Of a stretch of DNA of 64,000 bases, positions 36,440 to 47,822 are shown piece after piece. The notes under the pieces are model-generated. The model was not told the origin of the DNA, searched no databases, and was given only the letters and a program-made list of their open reading frames with translations. Each line of letters starts with the position of its first letter. Within the stretch, counting starts at the first letter, position 1. This DNA comes from Raphanus sativus (Eukaryota > Streptophyta > Magnoliopsida > Brassicales > Brassicaceae). The stretch spans positions 12,338,001-12,402,000 of the forward strand of contig NC_079514.1 in assembly GCF_000801105.2 (NCBI RefSeq), given 5' to 3'. The position numbers and the translations under genes are program-made.

Positions 36440-37370
36440 TAACGATGATTATTTTCGTGATTTTACGGGGTGTTGGAGTTAAATTTATAGAGTTTGTTGA
36501 TTTTTAAAGTTGAGAAATTTGTTAAGTTTAAAAATAGTTGTAGAGATTTTGGTATATTGTGAATTTTTTTGAAAATAAATTATTATAGTGATTTTAATAA
36601 TCTAAAGGATATAATTAGAATTTTCAAAATCTTGTTTAATGATTTAAAATGTTAAGAATACAACATCCAATAACACTAACTTTAAGACTTATGGAATTAT
36701 TAAAATCTAAAAATTTTAATATATATTTTTTTGTTAAAATTATAAATTCATCATTGATTCTAGTAAGAATGTAAGAATTTATAAATCAATAACACTATAT
36801 TCTAAGAATTCTAACAATCATTCTAAGTCTAACTCCCGTTGATTACCAAAAAAAAAAAGTAAGAATGTACTATAGGGGTTTTATTTGAAATTGGTGCCAT
36901 AGATGTTGCTTTCTTGGAGAAAAAACTAAACGAAACTTCTATATGTTGATCATGTGATGTTGTGATGCTGGTTTATAATATTAGGCCAGTCAATGTGTTG
37001 TAAAATGTGCGTTTTAATTGTGTCTGTTAAGAGTTGACAATGTCTACCAGCTTGGAGATTCTGAGTATCGGATTTGACAACTAACAGTTTGCACGTTTTG
37101 AAAGCTACACGTAAAAGATTATATGCTTCATGTCTTTGATTTCATTCCCAATCATTGGTCCTCAACTCTCTCAACTTTGTCTTTCTGACAACCATTGTTT
37201 TTGGTTAACTTTCCATTTAATTGTAAATTTCAAAAAAGTTAATTAATTTTATTGAAATATTATTGGTTAAAACTTAAGAATATAATATAATATATTTATT
37301 ACATTAGTTTTATATACTTTATAATACGTGTGAATGTAGTTTTTTATAAAAGAGTTAGTATTTGTTTTCA
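36440..37370. other. Spacer with a possible TIR element at about 36475-36845
   Basis: GGGGTGTTGGAGTTAAATTT at 36477 is loosely matched by the inverse of AAGTCTAACTCCCG near 36825-36838. The interior is AT-rich. This looks like a Tourist-type MITE with eroded ends. The remainder holds no gene. Confidence 0.35.
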
Positions 37371-37386
37371 ATTATGAAAATGTCTG

Positions 37387-37618
37387 ACAAGACGTTGTAG
37401 CCCAATGGTTAGGACGGGTCCCCGCCTGCACCCAGGTAGGGGGTTTGATCCACGCCGGAGGGAACTACCTTGCAACGCTCTTGTCACCCACACGGATATG
37501 GGCCATGCTTTCGGCCCATTTGAAAAACTGGGAGGGGCGTCTATCCGTGGGCATTCCTTCCCCTTGGGGATTAGTCTGGGCCTTCTGGGCCTGGGATACC
37601 CCAGGTTAAACAAAAAAA
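37387..37618 (+). mobile_element. tRNA-derived SINE with 16-bp target duplication
   Basis: Perfect direct repeats ATTATGAAAATGTCTG flank the element at 37371-37386 and 37619-37634. Inside, a box-A-like TAGCCCAATGGTTAGG and a box-B-like GGGTTTGATCC mark a tRNA-related head with a polymerase III promoter. The body is GC-rich and unrelated, and the tail ends TTAAACAAAAAAA. The duplication being perfect indicates a recent insertion. Open frames across it are not genes. It lies about 220 bases before the AHP2 start codon. Confidence 0.85.
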
Positions 37619-37853
37619 ATTATGAAAATGTCTGCCTGTCTATTTATTTTATTTTCCATTTTATAATAAAGCTAAAAAGGAGCGTTATATATAATTGGTG
37701 AAAAGACAAAAGAGGATTGATTGTCTTGGGATTGGGCTATTTGCAGAAATTCAAAGTCAAAATCAGTCCTAAAAGAAACCAACGGCGAACTCTATTCTTC
37801 TTTCTCGCTCGATCTCCGCTTCTTTGCTTCACTCTCTCTCTCTCTCTCTGACC

Positions 37854-38942
37854 ATGGACGCTCTTGTTGCTCAGCTGCAGATGCAATATCGTAACTACAC
37901 CGCTTCTCTCTACCAACAGGTTTGTTTCATCATTTTCCCACAAAACCCATTTCATTTGAGCAGAGTTGCATATCTCATGATACCTGAATCTATGGAAAGC
38001 CTCAATCTTTGATGATTTTGTGTGGATTCGAATTATCAATGTAGTTTTTCAAGTCTCTTAGTGAAAAAAAAAGTCTGTAACTTTGATGGTATTGTTGTTA
38101 GAATTATAGCTTTGTTTTGTTTTGTGTGTTTGGTTTGTGAAGGGCTTTCTGGATGATCAGTTTACTGAGTTAAAAAAGCTTCAAGATGATGCTAGTCCTG
38201 ATTTTGTGGCCGAGGTTCTCTCCCTTTTCTTTGAAGATTGTGTCAAGCTTATCGGTAACATGGCTCGAGCTTTGTAAGTCCTTTTTTCTTTCTATCAAAA
38301 TTCACAAGTATCCCAATTTTCATCATATAACAACTCTGAGGCCTGTCTTTCTCTTACACGACTCGAAAACCGTATCTATTTAAGGGACCAGACAGGAACT
38401 GTAGATTTTAGTCAGGTTGGTGCGAGCGTGCATCAATTGAAGGGTAGTAGCTCAAGGTAGCTTTTTTTGTCCAAATCTTTAGCAGCAGAGAGTAAAATCT
38501 TGTGTGTGGTGAAGTGGACTGATGAAGCTCTGTCTTTACGTATAATATGCAGTGTTGGTGCCAAGAGGGTGAAAGGCTTGTGTGTTACCTTCAAGGAATA
38601 CTGTGAGGCCAATAACTACGAAGGGTGAGGCTTTTAATTATGGTTTTTTTTTATTTTGTGAAACTCATTTGTTGAGATTGGTGAAATAATAATAATAATA
38701 AAAATCTCTGATGGTAACTTACTTACAGGTGTGTGAGGTGTCTGCAGCAGATTGATATCGAGTACAAGGCCTTAAAGACAAAGCTTCAAGATATGTTCAA
38801 TGTGAGTGATGATTGTGCATAGAGTTCAGATATCATTTTGATGAACAATGATTAAAACCTCTTTCATGACATTTGTGTGTTGTTGCAGCTTGAGAAACAA
38901 ATCGTTCAAGCTGGTGGTAAAGTTCCTCAAGTGGATAATTAA
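37854..38942 (+). CDS. AHP2: Histidine phosphotransfer protein AHP2-like, 6 exons
   Basis: The exons are 37854-37919, 38143-38273, 38385-38456, 38553-38624, 38729-38801 and 38889-38942. All are GT/AG and phases agree, giving 155 residues. AHPs carry phosphate from cytokinin-receptor histidine kinases to response regulators, shuttling between cytosol and nucleus. The HPt domain spans most of the protein. The phospho-acceptor His is in HQLKGSSSS (near residue 82). Flanking helices read [10 protein letters not shown] and [16 protein letters not shown]. The length and text are very close to Arabidopsis AHP2 (At3g29350, recalled). A (CT)n tract lies in the leader at 37831-37850. The gene appears complete. 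Confidence 0.92.
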
Positions 38943-39572
38943 CTAAAAGACTAGTCCAGAAGAACAAGATGTTGATGATGATGATGACTCAAATTTGCAT
39001 TCTTCAATTCCTCATTTTAATTTATTTTGTTTGCTCGGAAGAAACTCAACAGAATGTGTGGGAAAAAAGAAGAAGAGAGATGATTCTTGTTGATAAATAA
39101 TCTTTAGTACATTTCTGAAACAATTCATGGTTGGTGTGTATGATAACTGGTTTGCTCCTGGTTCCTTTTTTTAAAACCGGTTCGGTTCTGTGTAAGATGT
39201 TGTAAAGAGACTACGAAGTTAACTGTAGACGCGAGTGTAGGATATTACTACCTTCTCCGCAAAAGCCTTATTACCTTCCATAACAAGTAACTTTCTCCAC
39301 CGTCTCTGTGAGTAAGTAAGCTTGATCGTCAGCGAGACTGATCCAAGCTCCCCGAAAGTTGCTTAGGGTTCTAAGCTCAGAGATTCAGTACAAAAAAAAG
39401 ACGAGGACTTTGCTCTGGTAAGCTGATCAAGTCAACTCCTTTTTAGGGTTCTTCCTCATTTCCGATAATGTAAAGAGTTAATTTTTCGTGGGTTTGATGA
39501 AACAGGTTTACAAAGCAGAGAAAGTTTCATCCTTTCCGTCTTTTTAAGCAGCGAAAGGTTTAAGCTTTTGTA

Positions 39573-40727
39573 GTGTCGTCAAGAGGAAGCCGACATGTTT
39601 GCAAAATTTGCGGAAAATGGTTCGCGACTGCACAAGGTGTGTATGGTCACCAGAGGGTTCATTCCGAGTTGAAACGGGTTTGGGGTCTTCTCAAGAAGAA
39701 GCCTAGGGTTTGCTCTGTTTCAACCTCCATCGAATCTAAAGCCCTTGATGCTGAGTCTTCTTCTTTTATGAGTGAGATTGAGAGACATGAGATGGATGCT
39801 GCTGCGATGAGCTTGGTTATGTTCTCTGAACGAGTTTCTGCTATCACAAACTTGCCTCCGGGTGATCAGTCGAGAGAAGAGTTTAGTGATGTGTCCGCTA
39901 CTTGCAGTGATGTTGTTGTTGCTCAGGAATTATCTTCTCCTCTGAGAAGTAAGTCGCTGGAGAAACGAGAGAGTAACTTCAGCTATAGATTCAAAATATG
40001 CGGCAAGAGTTTTGAGCGTTCTCTAGGTAGCCACCAAAGCTTATCAAATAGAGAGCAATTAGAGTGTAAAAAGGAGGAATTTGAAGTTAGTAATTCACTT
40101 TCTGATGTGTTGGTTGACTCAGGAGCTAAGAAGATTGTTCCACAACCATCATGCTTAGAAGTCTCTCAGGAGGAGTTGAATGAACGTAGAGATAAAGAAC
40201 ATTCTGGAGAGTCGACACACGGTTTCGGTAAAGTGTCTTCTCACTCGGGTTTGAAAAAGTCTGGTAGTTACAGTGATGTTGTTGCTTGAGAAGCGTTGCT
40301 TATTCCTTTGGGAAGTAGGTTGCAGGAAAAACCTCAGAGTAACTCCAGCTATAAATGCAAAGTATGTGGCAAGAGTTTTGGGTGTTTTCAAGCTCTAGGT
40401 GGCCACCAAAGCCTTCACAGACCGATTAGTGTGATATTGGGGCGTAAAAGGAAGAGATTTGAAGATGATGATTCACCGTCTGGCTCATCATCAGAAGCTA
40501 AGAAGATTGCTCTACAACCATCAAGTTTTGAGGTGTCTCAGGAGGAGTTGACTGAACGTAGAGATACTAATGTGGAGGAACACTGTGTTGAGTTGAAACA
40601 AGATTATGAAACGTTTAACACTTGCAGTGATGTTCTTGCTCAAGCATTACCTTCTCCTCTGGGATGTAATATGCAGAAAGGATTACAGAGTAAGTCCAGC
40701 TATGAGAGGGTACTGAAGATGTTGTAG
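39573..40727 (+). pseudogene. C2H2 zinc-finger protein with QALGGH-type finger, interrupted
   Basis: One continuous frame holds two blocks separated by TGA at 40287-40289. Finger 1 is CKICGKWFATAQGVYGHQRVH. A middle finger has lost its first Cys and last His (FKICGKSFERSLGSHQSL). Finger 3 is CKVCGKSFGCFQALGGHQSLH, the plant QALGGH type. Between fingers, a unit with KKI, QPS, EVSQEEL and ERRD recurs, and a further decayed unit continues past 40727 to about 40880. No in-frame ATG precedes finger 1: the frame opens after TAA at 39561, and GTG at 39573 is only a frame limit. An in-frame intron 40228-40317 could skip the TGA, so a spliced gene is not excluded. The position fits At3g29340 (recalled). 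Likely a pseudogene, possibly a still-expressed one. Confidence 0.6.
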
Positions 40728-40889
40728 TTCACCATATGACTCATCAGAAGCTAAAAAAAGTTGTTCCACAACCATCGTCTTTCTTAAGGAGTTGATTGAA
40801 CATAGAGATACTAATGAGAAGGAAGAAACAATAAGTCATGGGTTTGTCTTTAGTGTTTCCAAGTCTGGCCAAAGCTTTTGAGTTTTATA

Positions 40890-41211
40890 TACACAGAATC
40901 TTCAGATCAGTTGAACAGAATGGGATATGTTAGAAATAACTGGGGATTGAGACATTAGTTACTCTTTTTTTCCTCTAATTTTAAAGGTGAGTGCAGATGT
41001 ATAGTTGCCATTTTCTACCGTTTGCTACTGTTACAGTTTACAGATATGATACAGAAAAAGAGAGTAAGTAACCAGCTTGCTTGTCTGAATCTTATTTCGT
41101 ACATTCATTGTCTCGCATATTCACTACACATGGTTTCCTTATTTTACCTGGATACACTTAACTTGGGGAAGTAGAAGAGACATTCAAAAAAGTTCTTAAA
41201 TGGTCAAAGGC
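40890..41211. other. Shared 3' region
   Basis: Lies between the zinc-finger locus (+) and the 3' end of the phosphorylase gene (-). It probably holds the 3' untranslated parts. Nothing else is recognised. Confidence 0.3.
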
Positions 41212-44200
41212 TCATGGAAGTTCAACTTGCTTAATATTCCATATGTCTTTGGCATATTCGTGGATGGTCCGGTCACTGCTAAACTTGAATGAACCTGCTG
41301 TGTTCAAGATTGACATTCTCGTCCATTTCTGTAATCATTAAAATGGTAAATTTCAGGGTTGGATATTGAGGAAGTTTTTCATACAGAGTCAACATGTAAA
41401 GCTTTGATGATGGAAGAAGGAAGCATCGCTACTTACTTTCTGGTCTCGGTATGCCTCGTCAACTTTTTCTTGGCATTCAACGTAACTAGGAAAGTCTTTG
41501 CCAACGAGGAAGTAATCAGCTCGTCCAAATCCCTCATTTCCTTCTAATGAGCCAATTAGTTCATCATAGTTTGAGCCAAAGACACCGCTTCTAACGTATC
41601 GTTTGACTTCTTCAAAAATAGGATCCGGAACAAACTGGAATGTGAAGATGAATAACATGTCAAAAGGACTGAGAAGAAAAATAAGAATAGCAAGGTTTTA
41701 TTACTCTTTTAAATCATATACCTTTCCCTCTGCTCTCTCTTTCCTGAGGTTCACAATCTCATCAGCTTTGGCACCAAAGAGGAAGAAGTTCTCTTCGCCA
41801 ACTTCTTCTCGAATCTCGACATTAGCCCCATCCAACGTTCCTATCAAAATGCAACCGTTCATAGAAAACTTCATGTTGCTTGTCCCACTCGCTTCCATCC
41901 CAGTGGTACTGCAGAGACAATACAACTCTTAGTCTTCAGAAAATGGCAGAGTACCATTATTGATTATAACTTATCTTAATTGTTCCTCATGTCAGGATTT
42001 GTTGCTAAGGTTCTCATAATAAACATATAAAGCTAGTCCAGTTCCTAGTTTACTAAGTTTCTCAATTTCAGTGTCTCAGCCTCATGAAGTTGTTACCAAA
42101 AACTATAGAAGATGACTTAGCCAAAGAAGTTATGACAAGAACATAGAAGGCGACTTAGCCAAAGAAGTTGATACCTGATGTGCTGAGAAAGCTCACTTGC
42201 TGGAATGAGCAACTCAGCAACACTGACATTGTAATCAGGAACAAAGATAACCTACATGGTTGTTACCACTTCTGATAAGAAGATACAATATAGGTACCAA
42301 TTTCCAAAAAGACACTTAAACCAGACTTGGTGGAGTATTTTGCAGATTGTCTGCTCAGAGTATGATTAATACAAGAACGTTAGAGTGCATATAATATAAC
42401 AGATCACTTACCTTAAGCAGGTCACCTATCTCTGAATCATTGTTAATAGTAGACCCAACATCTGTGATGAATTTCACAATCCTCTTGGCTTGCACATATG
42501 TGGCAAATGCTTTTCCCCCAAAAATGCAAACTCTTGGAACAAATGCCTTCTCCCTCTCACTTGCACTCATTTCCTTCATCTTTTTGTAGCGGTAAACAAT
42601 CCCCAATATATTAAGCAGTTGTCGCTTGTACTCATGGATACGCTTTATCTGCAATAGTGTTTTCAAAACATAAAGCATAACATTTCTTACTTGATGAGTA
42701 TGATAAGAAGAAAGCTTCTAAGATTTGCTATTTTACAGGACTCATTGGGTTAAAGCCTAGATGTTGTTGAATGGTCTTCTCAAACCGAAAACAACTCATT
42801 CATAAGAAAGTAAACAAGATCCACTGGAACGCACCTGAATGTCGAACATTGCATCCGGGTTGACAGTGTACCCGGTTCTTTCCTTGATTAGTGATACAAC
42901 CTTTAACTTGTTCTTCTTCTTTGCTGCCCTCCACTCGGATTGTAGATCTTCATCATCTGCAAACTGGAGAAAGACCGCACAAAGGTATAACGTGTGTCTT
43001 ACAATAAAGATAAACAGCATGTGAAACAACATTGAATCTCATAACGCACATACCTTTCTTAGTTCCGCAAGCTTCTCAGTATTTAAGACCCAGTCTTGTG
43101 TGCCTATCCATTTAGTTATAATATCACTTAGATACGGGTTGCAAAAACTAATCCATCGCCTTGGTGTTACTCCGTTGGTTTTATTCTGGAATTTATCCGG
43201 CCACAACTGCAACAAATATAGAATATTAAACAACGAGGCTCCTGTTCTTCTTCCATGTAGCACATTAAAAAAAGGCATTATGCTTAACTGGTTAGGATGT
43301 TTTACCTTAACGAATTCATTAAAAACATCCTTCTTAACTATTTCACTGTGTATCTCTGCAACTCCATTTACAGCATGACCACCCACAACAGCGAGGTTGG
43401 CCATACGGACCATCTTTGGTGGTTTAACCTTCGGTTCTGGGATAACTTCAGCTTTCTTGCCAGCAGTTTCTTTCTCTTCTTCTTGTTCCTTTTTCACCAC
43501 AGTTTGAGCATCTTCTTCTTTAGAATCTTCTGTGTTTTTTGCAGTAACTGGTTTGTCCTTTGGCTTCACAATCACATCTGCAAAAGCAGAAGGCAACTCG
43601 ACGTTTTCTAAGATCCTCATCGCCTTCAGTTTCTCCTTGAGCAAGTCAGGATCCTCGGTCCCATACTCGGAAACAATTGTGCTGACTAGCTGCAACACAT
43701 GAAAGTGAAAATTAGACCAGATATAGAAGAAAAAGAGACATTTCATGTTGTTGGAGGATGACCTCCTCATCAATCATTTCAATAATCTCCACATGACGAG
43801 GTAGCAATTTCCCCATAAGGTCTAAACTCCACTTCTCCAGTGCCTCAGGCAAGACTGTGTGGTTTGTGTATGCCACTGTCCTATAAACATTATTTATTAA
43901 CTATTCAGAAACACGTTGCACGTTTTTAAACCTGTAAACTATATATCTAGGGAGAAAGAGAGTAGTAGATATGGGAAGAAATGAACCTCTGTGTGATTTT
44001 CCAAGCGTCCTCCCAGCTTAGTCCTTTTAAATCCATTAGAATCCTCATTAGCTCAGGAATGCATAAGGTAGGGTGAGTGTCATTCATCTGAACTGCAACC
44101 TTCTCTGGAAATTCTTCCCAGTTGATGCTTCCTCCAGACCTTGTCTCAAAGCGTGCTACGATATCTTGAAGCGAGGCTGAGCACAGAGTGTACTGCTGCT

Positions 44201-45883
44201 TCAGACGAAGAGCCTTTCCTTCATTTGACTCGTCTCCGGGATAAAGCACGTAGCAAATCTAATTCCATTACGTAGCAAATTTTCAGCGTTGATGTTAGTG
44301 CAGGGCTAGGAGAAGAGTAGAAAGAGAGAGACAGACCTTTTCAGCGTTAAACAGAGCTTCAGCTGCCTCAGTATGCCTCCCGGAGTTATATGAAGACAAA
44401 TCAAAATCTGCTGAAGGGGCTTTTGTTGACCAGAGCCGTAGATTGATAGTAGTCTTAGTTTTATATCCAGGTATAGGAACATCATAAGCAACGGCCACGA
44501 TGTCTTCCCCACCAATCCATTGTCTCTTACCATCTGATCCAAGAACCACTTTTCCATAGAACTTTACAGGATATGAGACATCATTTCTGACTATTTCCCA
44601 AGGATTGCTCAGCTGAAAGAAACAGGTAAGTTACCACTGTTCAGCATTACTTTCAGGAGGTACAAATTAGGATATATTGTATAGTAGAAGAAAAAGAAGA
44701 CCTCAAGCCAATCTTCTGCAGCTTCCTCCTGTCCATCTTTTGTGATTCTCTGTTTGAACAAGCCGTACTTATATCTAAGTCCATAACCCCATGCCGGATA
44801 ATTCAAAGTTGCCATGGAATCCAAAAAGCACGAGGCAAGTCTCCCTAGCCCACCATTCCCAAGTGCAGGATCTGGCTCCTACATATTACAAGTAGTGGAG
44901 AGAGACTTTAGCATCTCAGCACATATAAAGAAAGATAAAAGTCTCTGTAATAGCAAACAACAAGCTCACCTGACCAGCTACGCTTTCCAAATCAAATCCT
45001 AGACTCTTCAAAGCGTCAGCATAAGCCCCCGTAAGCCCAAGGTTACCCACTGCATTCGATAGGGCTCTACCCTATACACAATGGGGAGAAGAAGATGTTC
45101 AGATAACAAAACCAAGTAAAAAAGATTTGCTAAGATGAGTGAGTCAAAAGCAAAAACCTGCAGAAACTCCATTGACAAATAGTAAGCCTGTTTGGGATTC
45201 ACCCTGTTGTAATACTCATAAGTGGCGTTCCAGTTAACGATAAGAGCGTCCCTAACAGTTTGCGCAGTGGCAAAGAAAGCCTTAGGCAACTCAAACTTCT
45301 CCGGAGAAAACAGAGGCGTGAACTCCGAGTGGTACTTAATACTCGATGCCACAGAAGCAGCATCTGGACCAAACGGGCTCAACGACCTAAAGCCTTCTTC
45401 TGTTATTCAATCACAAGAAATGGTTTAACTTCACATACCCAACATTCACTATAAACCCTAAAGTTACATACTTTAACTCCAACATTCACTATAAACACTA
45501 AAGTTACATACTTTAACTCCAACACTCACTGTAAACACTAAAGTTACATTCTTTAGTTCCAACATTCACTACAAACCCTAAAGGTACATACTTTATTCTT
45601 GTAGCACGAACCTTATACGCGTAAAGAAAGCAACTTTTTGAATGAGAAACGAAAAAGATGAACTTGGACCTTGTTCGGAATCGATAACAACATCGGCGAC
45701 CTTCTCCTTTGGCTCGCTAGAGACAGCTTTCACCGTCGGAAAGAGTCTTTTCTTCGGTGATAGTGGCCAGGTTCTGTTCCTCGCCGCCGCCGGAAACATC
45801 CTCGTTCTTCTCCACCTTCCATTGTCGCAACGACGATTCACAAGGCTCGATAAGGCATTATTGTATTGCATCAAACTCTCCAT
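41212..45883 (-). CDS. PHS1: Plastidial (L-type) alpha-glucan phosphorylase PHS1, 15 exons
   Basis: Exons, 5' to 3': 45883-45670, 45399-45158, 45071-44970, 44878-44702, 44612-44337, 44258-43987, 43880-43763, 43689-43306, 43206-43054, 42963-42835, 42648-42412, 42251-42175, 41908-41722, 41634-41437 and 41328-41212. They sum to 2883 bases, 960 residues, close to Arabidopsis PHS1 (At3g29320, recalled). The enzyme releases glucose-1-phosphate from alpha-1,4-glucan with phosphate, in the plastid. The first ~65 residues are a Ser/Arg-rich transit peptide. Landmarks are [34 protein letters not shown] and the PLP-site region GTSNMKF. A charged insertion in the eighth exon (about [11 protein letters not shown] to EVIPEPKV) is the extra loop that separates L-type from cytosolic H-type enzymes. 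Every junction is GT/AG and in phase. It is intact. Confidence 0.95.
45441..45600. repeat. 40-bp unit repeated four times in PHS1 intron 1
   Basis: Four head-to-tail copies start at 45441, 45481, 45521 and 45561. Each contains AACATTCACTATAAACCCTA (or a close variant) and then AAAGTTACATACTTTAACTCC. The first two differ at one base (CCCTA/CACTA); the last two have drifted more. The array fills most of the first intron. Confidence 0.85.
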
Positions 45884-46638
45884 CTTCTTCGATCTCTATC
45901 TGGAGAGAGTAGAGTAGAGTGTGGGTCAATCTTATCAGTCTCAGTGATCACTTATGAGTGATCTGAGATTGACCACGACAAGTGGTGAGGATATCTACGT
46001 GTCGGTGTTTTATTGGATGTTGGAACTGTACTTACCCCGTGACAGGTCATGTTTTTTTCAGTGTGTCTGCTGGAGCTGAGCAGATATTTGTGGGAGGAAG
46101 CGACAACAAAAAAAAAAACTAAAATAGGTAAGAAGCAATGTGCACCGTCCACGTGTAAGGTTTCTTGACCGTCAATTTAGTGAATACTTTTGTCAAAAGA
46201 CTCCAATACTCGGATAGTTAAGTAAACAAGTGACTGTGACTAATGGCATTAGTGCTGTATTGCATAAATGTTACTATTGACTACATTCAAAGAACTTTCC
46301 TCAATGTTACTTAGCCATGTTTGTTTGGTAACAGAGCCAAATCAACCAATTGATATTGATAGTGCTTATTGAGTAATGCAACAAACAGAACCTTCTTATT
46401 GAGTTCAGAAAACAAGATTACACTCCAGTTGATCTTAACTAAGCAAGATGATCTCCACAGGCCAAAGCCAACTGAGAAAACCAGCATCCAAAGAATAAGA
46501 TATATCCATGAAATACAAAAAAAGAGATAAACAGAATGTGCAAACCAAAAAGAAAAGAAATTCTCACAGATATTCACAGAGGAAACTGAAACCTAATATA
46601 AACCGTACGGTTATGTTTATAGTTTCTATGTTATCTTA
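45884..46638. promoter_or_regulatory. PHS1 upstream region with short palindrome
   Basis: An imperfect inverted repeat at 45924-45974 pairs GGTCAATCT with AGATTGACC and, inside it, GATCACT with AGTGATC. It sits about 40 bases upstream of the PHS1 start codon, so it would lie in the leader or core promoter. The rest of the interval shows no gene. Confidence 0.4.
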
Positions 46639-46941
46639 GAGCATCTCCAATGTACACCTCTATATTTTTCTCTAAAATAGAGAAACTCTATTATAGAGGT
46701 GGATTTGCTCCAATGTATGCCTTTATAATAGAGTTCCTCTATTTATAGAGGAAAATATAGAGATTTGTCATTTTCATCTCTAAATATAGAGGCAAAAAGT
46801 GAGATTCCTCTATATTTTCCCCTATAAATAGAGGAACTCTATTATAGAGGCATACATTGGAGCAAATCCACCTCTATAATAGAGATTCTCTATTTTAGAA
46901 AAAAATATAGAGATATAAATAGAGATGGGTTGGAGATGGTC
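46639..46941. mobile_element. Palindromic fold-back MITE, 303 bp
   Basis: TTA direct repeats at 46636-46638 and 46942-46944 flank ends GAGCATCTCCAA and (inverse) GACCATCTCCAA. The two halves are long inverted copies of each other. The block GTGGATTTGCTCCAATGTATGC at about 46700 recurs inverted near 46860, with TATAGAGG words throughout. The transcript of either strand would fold into one long hairpin. It is a Tourist-like or Stowaway-like non-coding element. Confidence 0.8.
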
Positions 46942-46944
46942 TTA

Positions 46945-47822
46945 GCGAACACGCTGCATTTGCAGTTTTAGGAACTAGAATTGTCATAGCCAAAGAGCTT
47001 ACTGACTTTCGGTTATTTCAGATATATAAATCTAAAAAACATTTGAATATTTGAGGGTTTCAATCTGGTTCAGTTAGATTTTGATTCTTTTGCTAGTTAT
47101 CACATTACAAATTACATCATTTTACAATGATCCATGTTTAATAGTTCTATTTGCATGATGCTAAAAAGAAGATTTATGTTAATCCAATTACTTATTTATA
47201 ATTTTTTTTCGATTCAGAATTCAGACTTCTTGAAATAAAAAAAAAATAATAAGCTTGTAAACAAATCACTGGACTTATATGTTCTGCAAACCATATTTCA
47301 GCCTTTCACCCATATAGAGAATCACTAACAACCATCAATAATATGAAGCTAATGTGCAATGTACAGAACCAAGGAGTCAGTTAAAGGAACAGCTGAATCA
47401 CTCAATTCAATTTTGACTTTTCTCCTTGGTTTTCTTCTTTTTGGGTTCAGCAAAGAGCTTTGCATTAATCAAAAGATCTGAATACAACTCAACATATAGT
47501 ATTGTTTTACCAAGATTGTCACCATAGAATAAAGCTTAAAATAAGATAAAGTTGACAGCTTTATCTTGCTTTTGAGTTATCATTAAAAAAAAAGAACTGT
47601 TTTTTTCTTTTTTTTGGTTTGGGGTCTTTCAGAACACAGAAAACGACATAAGAAGGAAACTCTGGTAAAAAAAAACAAGCGTGAGCTTGGCCGCTTGGGT
47701 CATCGAGCCATAATGTCCAAAACAGAGCATACACATTCCAAGACAGTCCAAAATTTTAATTAAAATAAAAAAAAGAAAGAAAGAAAACATGAATCATGGA
47801 TTAATTAACTAATTAAACAACA
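46945..47822. other. Spacer / 3' flank
   Basis: AT-rich, with homopolymer A runs. It probably includes the 3' untranslated region of the leftward gene at 47823-48530. No gene is seen. Confidence 0.3.

Noticed and set aside
37405..37701. 98-codon and 81-codon frames on both strands
   Set aside because: They lie inside a SINE with a perfect target duplication; GC-rich body, no family match.
46311..46577. 88-codon hydrophobic frame on the minus strand
   Set aside because: No start context, no family signature, composition as in non-coding AT-rich DNA.
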